A stretch of 7,639 nt of DNA, taken from Spirochaetaceae bacterium (GTDB lineage: Bacteria > Spirochaetota > Spirochaetia > Treponematales > Breznakiellaceae). A program made the translations under genes and the position numbers. The notes below the pieces were generated by a model. It saw only the letters and a program-made list of their open reading frames with translations, did not search any database and was not told the DNA's origin. Positions 5,996 through 7,639 of the stretch are shown here, piece after piece. The stretch is from assembly GCA_031265635.1 (NCBI GenBank), contig JAISCK010000018.1:1-7639 (forward strand), in the 5' to 3' direction. Each line of letters begins with the position of its first letter. The stretch's first letter is position 1.

Positions 5996-7093
5996 GTGCT
6001 GCTTTACGATCCCCTGCTTGAGATAGCCATGCCGCAATACGGCATACTCATCCCCATTCCGCCGTCCCGGCCGCAAAAAATAGCCGGCTTCCTCGCGGAG
6101 CAGCGCTCCCCGCTTCCGGTGCTGAACCTGAAAGAAGCCGCGGCCGGCATACAGGACGGGCCGGTGATGGAACAAAAGGACCTTGAGCGGGTCCATGACC
6201 GCGCCTTCATCGCCAGACTTTACGGCAGAGGGAACGAAAAGGAAAAGGCCCTGCTTGCCGCCTATGAACTCATCAACAGCGACGGGACCTATAACCGCTA
6301 TAATCCTTCCCTGGCGGAGAAACCCCTGACGGATCTTTTTGGCGTCATACTCCGCCATGTTGAAGGAAGCTATCTTGCCTCAAGGCTTGCCCTTGAAAAA
6401 AAGGGAAAAGCCCCCTACGAGGACTTTTGCTTTTTTCTCTCAGGCGGCATGCACCATGCCCGCTATGATTCAGGATCGGGCTTCTGCCTTGTCAACGACA
6501 TCATCATAGCGGCACGGAAACTCCAGGCCGAAGAACACGCGGCCTTTATCTGGATCATAGACGTTGACGCCCACAAGGGAGACGGCAGCGCCGAACTGGT
6601 CAAGTTTTCCCGGGACCGGGGAGAAACCTTCGCGGACAAAAACCCCGGAATCTTTACCCTTTCGGTCCACATGGCGCGGGGCTGGCCCCTTGACAGGGCA
6701 TCCCTTTCCGCCGCGGAAAAAGGACGGGCGCCGCTTGTCGACTCGGACCTTGATATTCCCATTGAGGAAAAAGAAGATCACCTGTACATCACGCGCCTTG
6801 CGGACGGACTTGCCGAAATGGAAAGGAGATCGGGAAGCAGAAAGCCTGATCTTGCCATTGTGGTCGCGGGAGCGGACCCCTACGAAAAAGACGGCCTCCC
6901 CTCCTCCGCCCTTCTGGCCCTAAGCCTTGACCAGTGCGTAGAACGGGACCGCCTCATCCTTTCATTCCTTAAAAAAAGAAAAATCCCTTCGGCCTGGATA
7001 CTCGCCGGCGGCTACGGGGAACACGCGTGGGAGCCCACGGCCCGTTTCCTCGACTCCCTTGCAAAGCGGCCCGTCAGGACCGGAACGGATTAA
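5996..7093 (+). CDS. Histone deacetylase family (AcuC-like) zinc-dependent deacylase
   Basis: A 365-residue enzyme of the arginase/deacetylase fold, removing acetyl or related acyl groups from lysine or small amines in the cytoplasm. Motifs in order: SGGMHHA (149-155; H153 and H154 are the catalytic pair), GSGFCLVND, DVDAHKGDG (189-197; D191 and H193 zinc ligands, D189 and D196 charge relay), GADPYEKDG with the third ligand D294, and AGGYG (337-341) with catalytic Y340. The set is complete, so it should be active. The residue after the zinc His is Lys194 where most relatives have His (HHGDG) or, in some bacterial groups, Gln. The GTG start is 1 base after the pyrophosphatase stop, so expression is probably coupled. 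The substrate cannot be read from sequence: in Bacillus AcuC deacetylates acetyl-CoA synthetase, while other relatives act on polyamines or acetoin-related compounds. The stop overlaps the converging clpP stop by 4 bases. Confidence 0.9.
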   Translation: MLLYDPLLEIAMPQYGILIPIPPSRPQKIAGFLAEQRSPLPVLNLKEAAAGIQDGPVMEQKDLERVHDRAFIARLYGRGNEKEKALLAAYELINSDGTYNRYNPSLAEKPLTDLFGVILRHVEGSYLASRLALEKKGKAPYEDFCFFLSGGMHHARYDSGSGFCLVNDIIIAARKLQAEEHAAFIWIIDVDAHKGDGSAELVKFSRDRGETFADKNPGIFTLSVHMARGWPLDRASLSAAEKGRAPLVDSDLDIPIEEKEDHLYITRLADGLAEMERRSGSRKPDLAIVVAGADPYEKDGLPSSALLALSLDQCVERDRLILSFLKKRKIPSAWILAGGYGEHAWEPTARFLDSLAKRPVRTGTD

Positions 7094-7639
7094 AGTTCAT
7101 CCCGCCTGGTAAGCACCCTGGAAAGGAGACCGTAGCTAAGGGCTTCCCCGGCGTTCATCCAGTAATCCCTGTCGGTATCCTTTTCGACCTGTTCAAAGGC
7201 CGCGCCGGTTTCGTCCGAGATGAGCCTGTTGATCCTGCCCCTGAGCTTGTCCAGTTCCCTGGCGTGTATTTCTATTTCGGTAGCCACACCGCGAATACCC
7301 GAAAGGGGCTGGTGTATGAGGTACTGGCTGTTGGGAAGCCCGACCCGCCTTTCCCTGGGACTGGCAAGCAGTATGATAGCCGCGGCGCTGGCCACAAGCC
7401 CCATGCCTATAGTCCACACCGGCGGCTTTACAAAACGTATCATGTCGAAGATAGCGTACCCGGCATAGGCGTCTCCGCCGGGAGAGTCAATAAAAACCCT
7501 TATAGGATCGTTCCCCATATCCTCAAGCAGAAGAAGCTGGCGTATGGTTTTCTCGGAAAGGTCCTTGTTGATTTCACCCGAAAGCAATATGGTCCTGGTT
7601 TTAAGCATCTTGCTGATCAGGGGATCAATACCGGCGGGC
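7090..7639 (-). CDS. clpP: ATP-dependent Clp protease proteolytic subunit (5' end beyond the window)
   Basis: ClpP is the serine-protease barrel that degrades proteins unfolded by ClpX or ClpA/C. Counting from the ATG at 7608: KTRTILLSGEI (3-13), FIDSPGGD (39-46), GLVASAAA with catalytic S74, LIHQPLSG with H99, and EKDTDRD with D148. The spacings S to H (25) and H to D (49) equal those of E. coli S97, H122 and D171. The C-terminus EALSYGLLSRVLTRRDEL is typical. The frame stays open from 7608 to the right edge, and the extra residues (IDPLISK before the ATG) look like the family's usual N-terminal axial-loop region, so I treat the gene as 5'-partial; an automated call may use the ATG at 7608 (172 residues). 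It overlaps the converging deacylase gene by 4 bases. Whether clpX lies nearby cannot be seen. Confidence 0.94.
   Translation of the reverse strand, partial: PAGIDPLISKMLKTRTILLSGEINKDLSEKTIRQLLLLEDMGNDPIRVFIDSPGGDAYAGYAIFDMIRFVKPPVWTIGMGLVASAAAIILLASPRERRVGLPNSQYLIHQPLSGIRGVATEIEIHARELDKLRGRINRLISDETGAAFEQVEKDTDRDYWMNAGEALSYGLLSRVLTRRDEL

Overview
The window reads as a bacterial chromosome segment, most likely from a spirochaete of the Treponema/Breznakiella kind. This guess is inferred from a lipoprotein with a relaxed, spirochaete-like lipobox and from the gene set; no rRNA or other marker confirms it. Positions from about 900 to the end are compact, GC-rich (most 60-base rows I counted are 55-67% GC) and carry housekeeping or metabolic genes. 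Positions 1 to about 600 are clearly AT-rich (33-45% GC in sampled rows) with different codon use.

Layout. (1) 1-457, minus strand: 5' part of a lipoprotein gene that runs off the left edge. (2) 458-909: 452 bases without a convincing gene. It holds a cluster of perfect hairpins (615-637, 696-720, 722-748), a repeated 14-mer flanking two of them, and a (GA)18 microsatellite at 784-820. (3) 910-2411, minus strand: pth (peptidyl-tRNA hydrolase) followed by mazG (NTP pyrophosphohydrolase), overlapping by 4 bases as an ATGA junction. (4) 2412-2468: short divergent intergenic region with a plausible promoter for pth. (5) 2469-7093, plus strand: a tight three-gene operon of an alpha-galactosidase-type glycoside hydrolase, a CBS/DRTGG-containing family II manganese pyrophosphatase, and a histone-deacetylase-fold zinc deacylase, with gaps of 10 bases and 1 base. 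(6) 7090-7639, minus strand: clpP, converging on the deacylase gene with a 4-base overlap of stop codons; its true start probably lies past the right edge.

How the genes fit together. MazG releases pyrophosphate when it destroys non-canonical NTPs, and the family II pyrophosphatase hydrolyses pyrophosphate under adenine-nucleotide control. An AcuC-like deacylase could in principle regulate an acetyl-CoA synthetase, another pyrophosphate-producing enzyme. This link is inference only. Pth and ClpP are general translation and protein quality-control enzymes.

I do not see a new defence, mobile or secretion system here. The least explained part is the hairpin and microsatellite cluster at about 585-820, which looks like a dispersed palindromic repeat element. 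Other points worth a look are two apparently slippage-derived insertions in Pth and a His-to-Lys change next to a zinc ligand in the deacylase.
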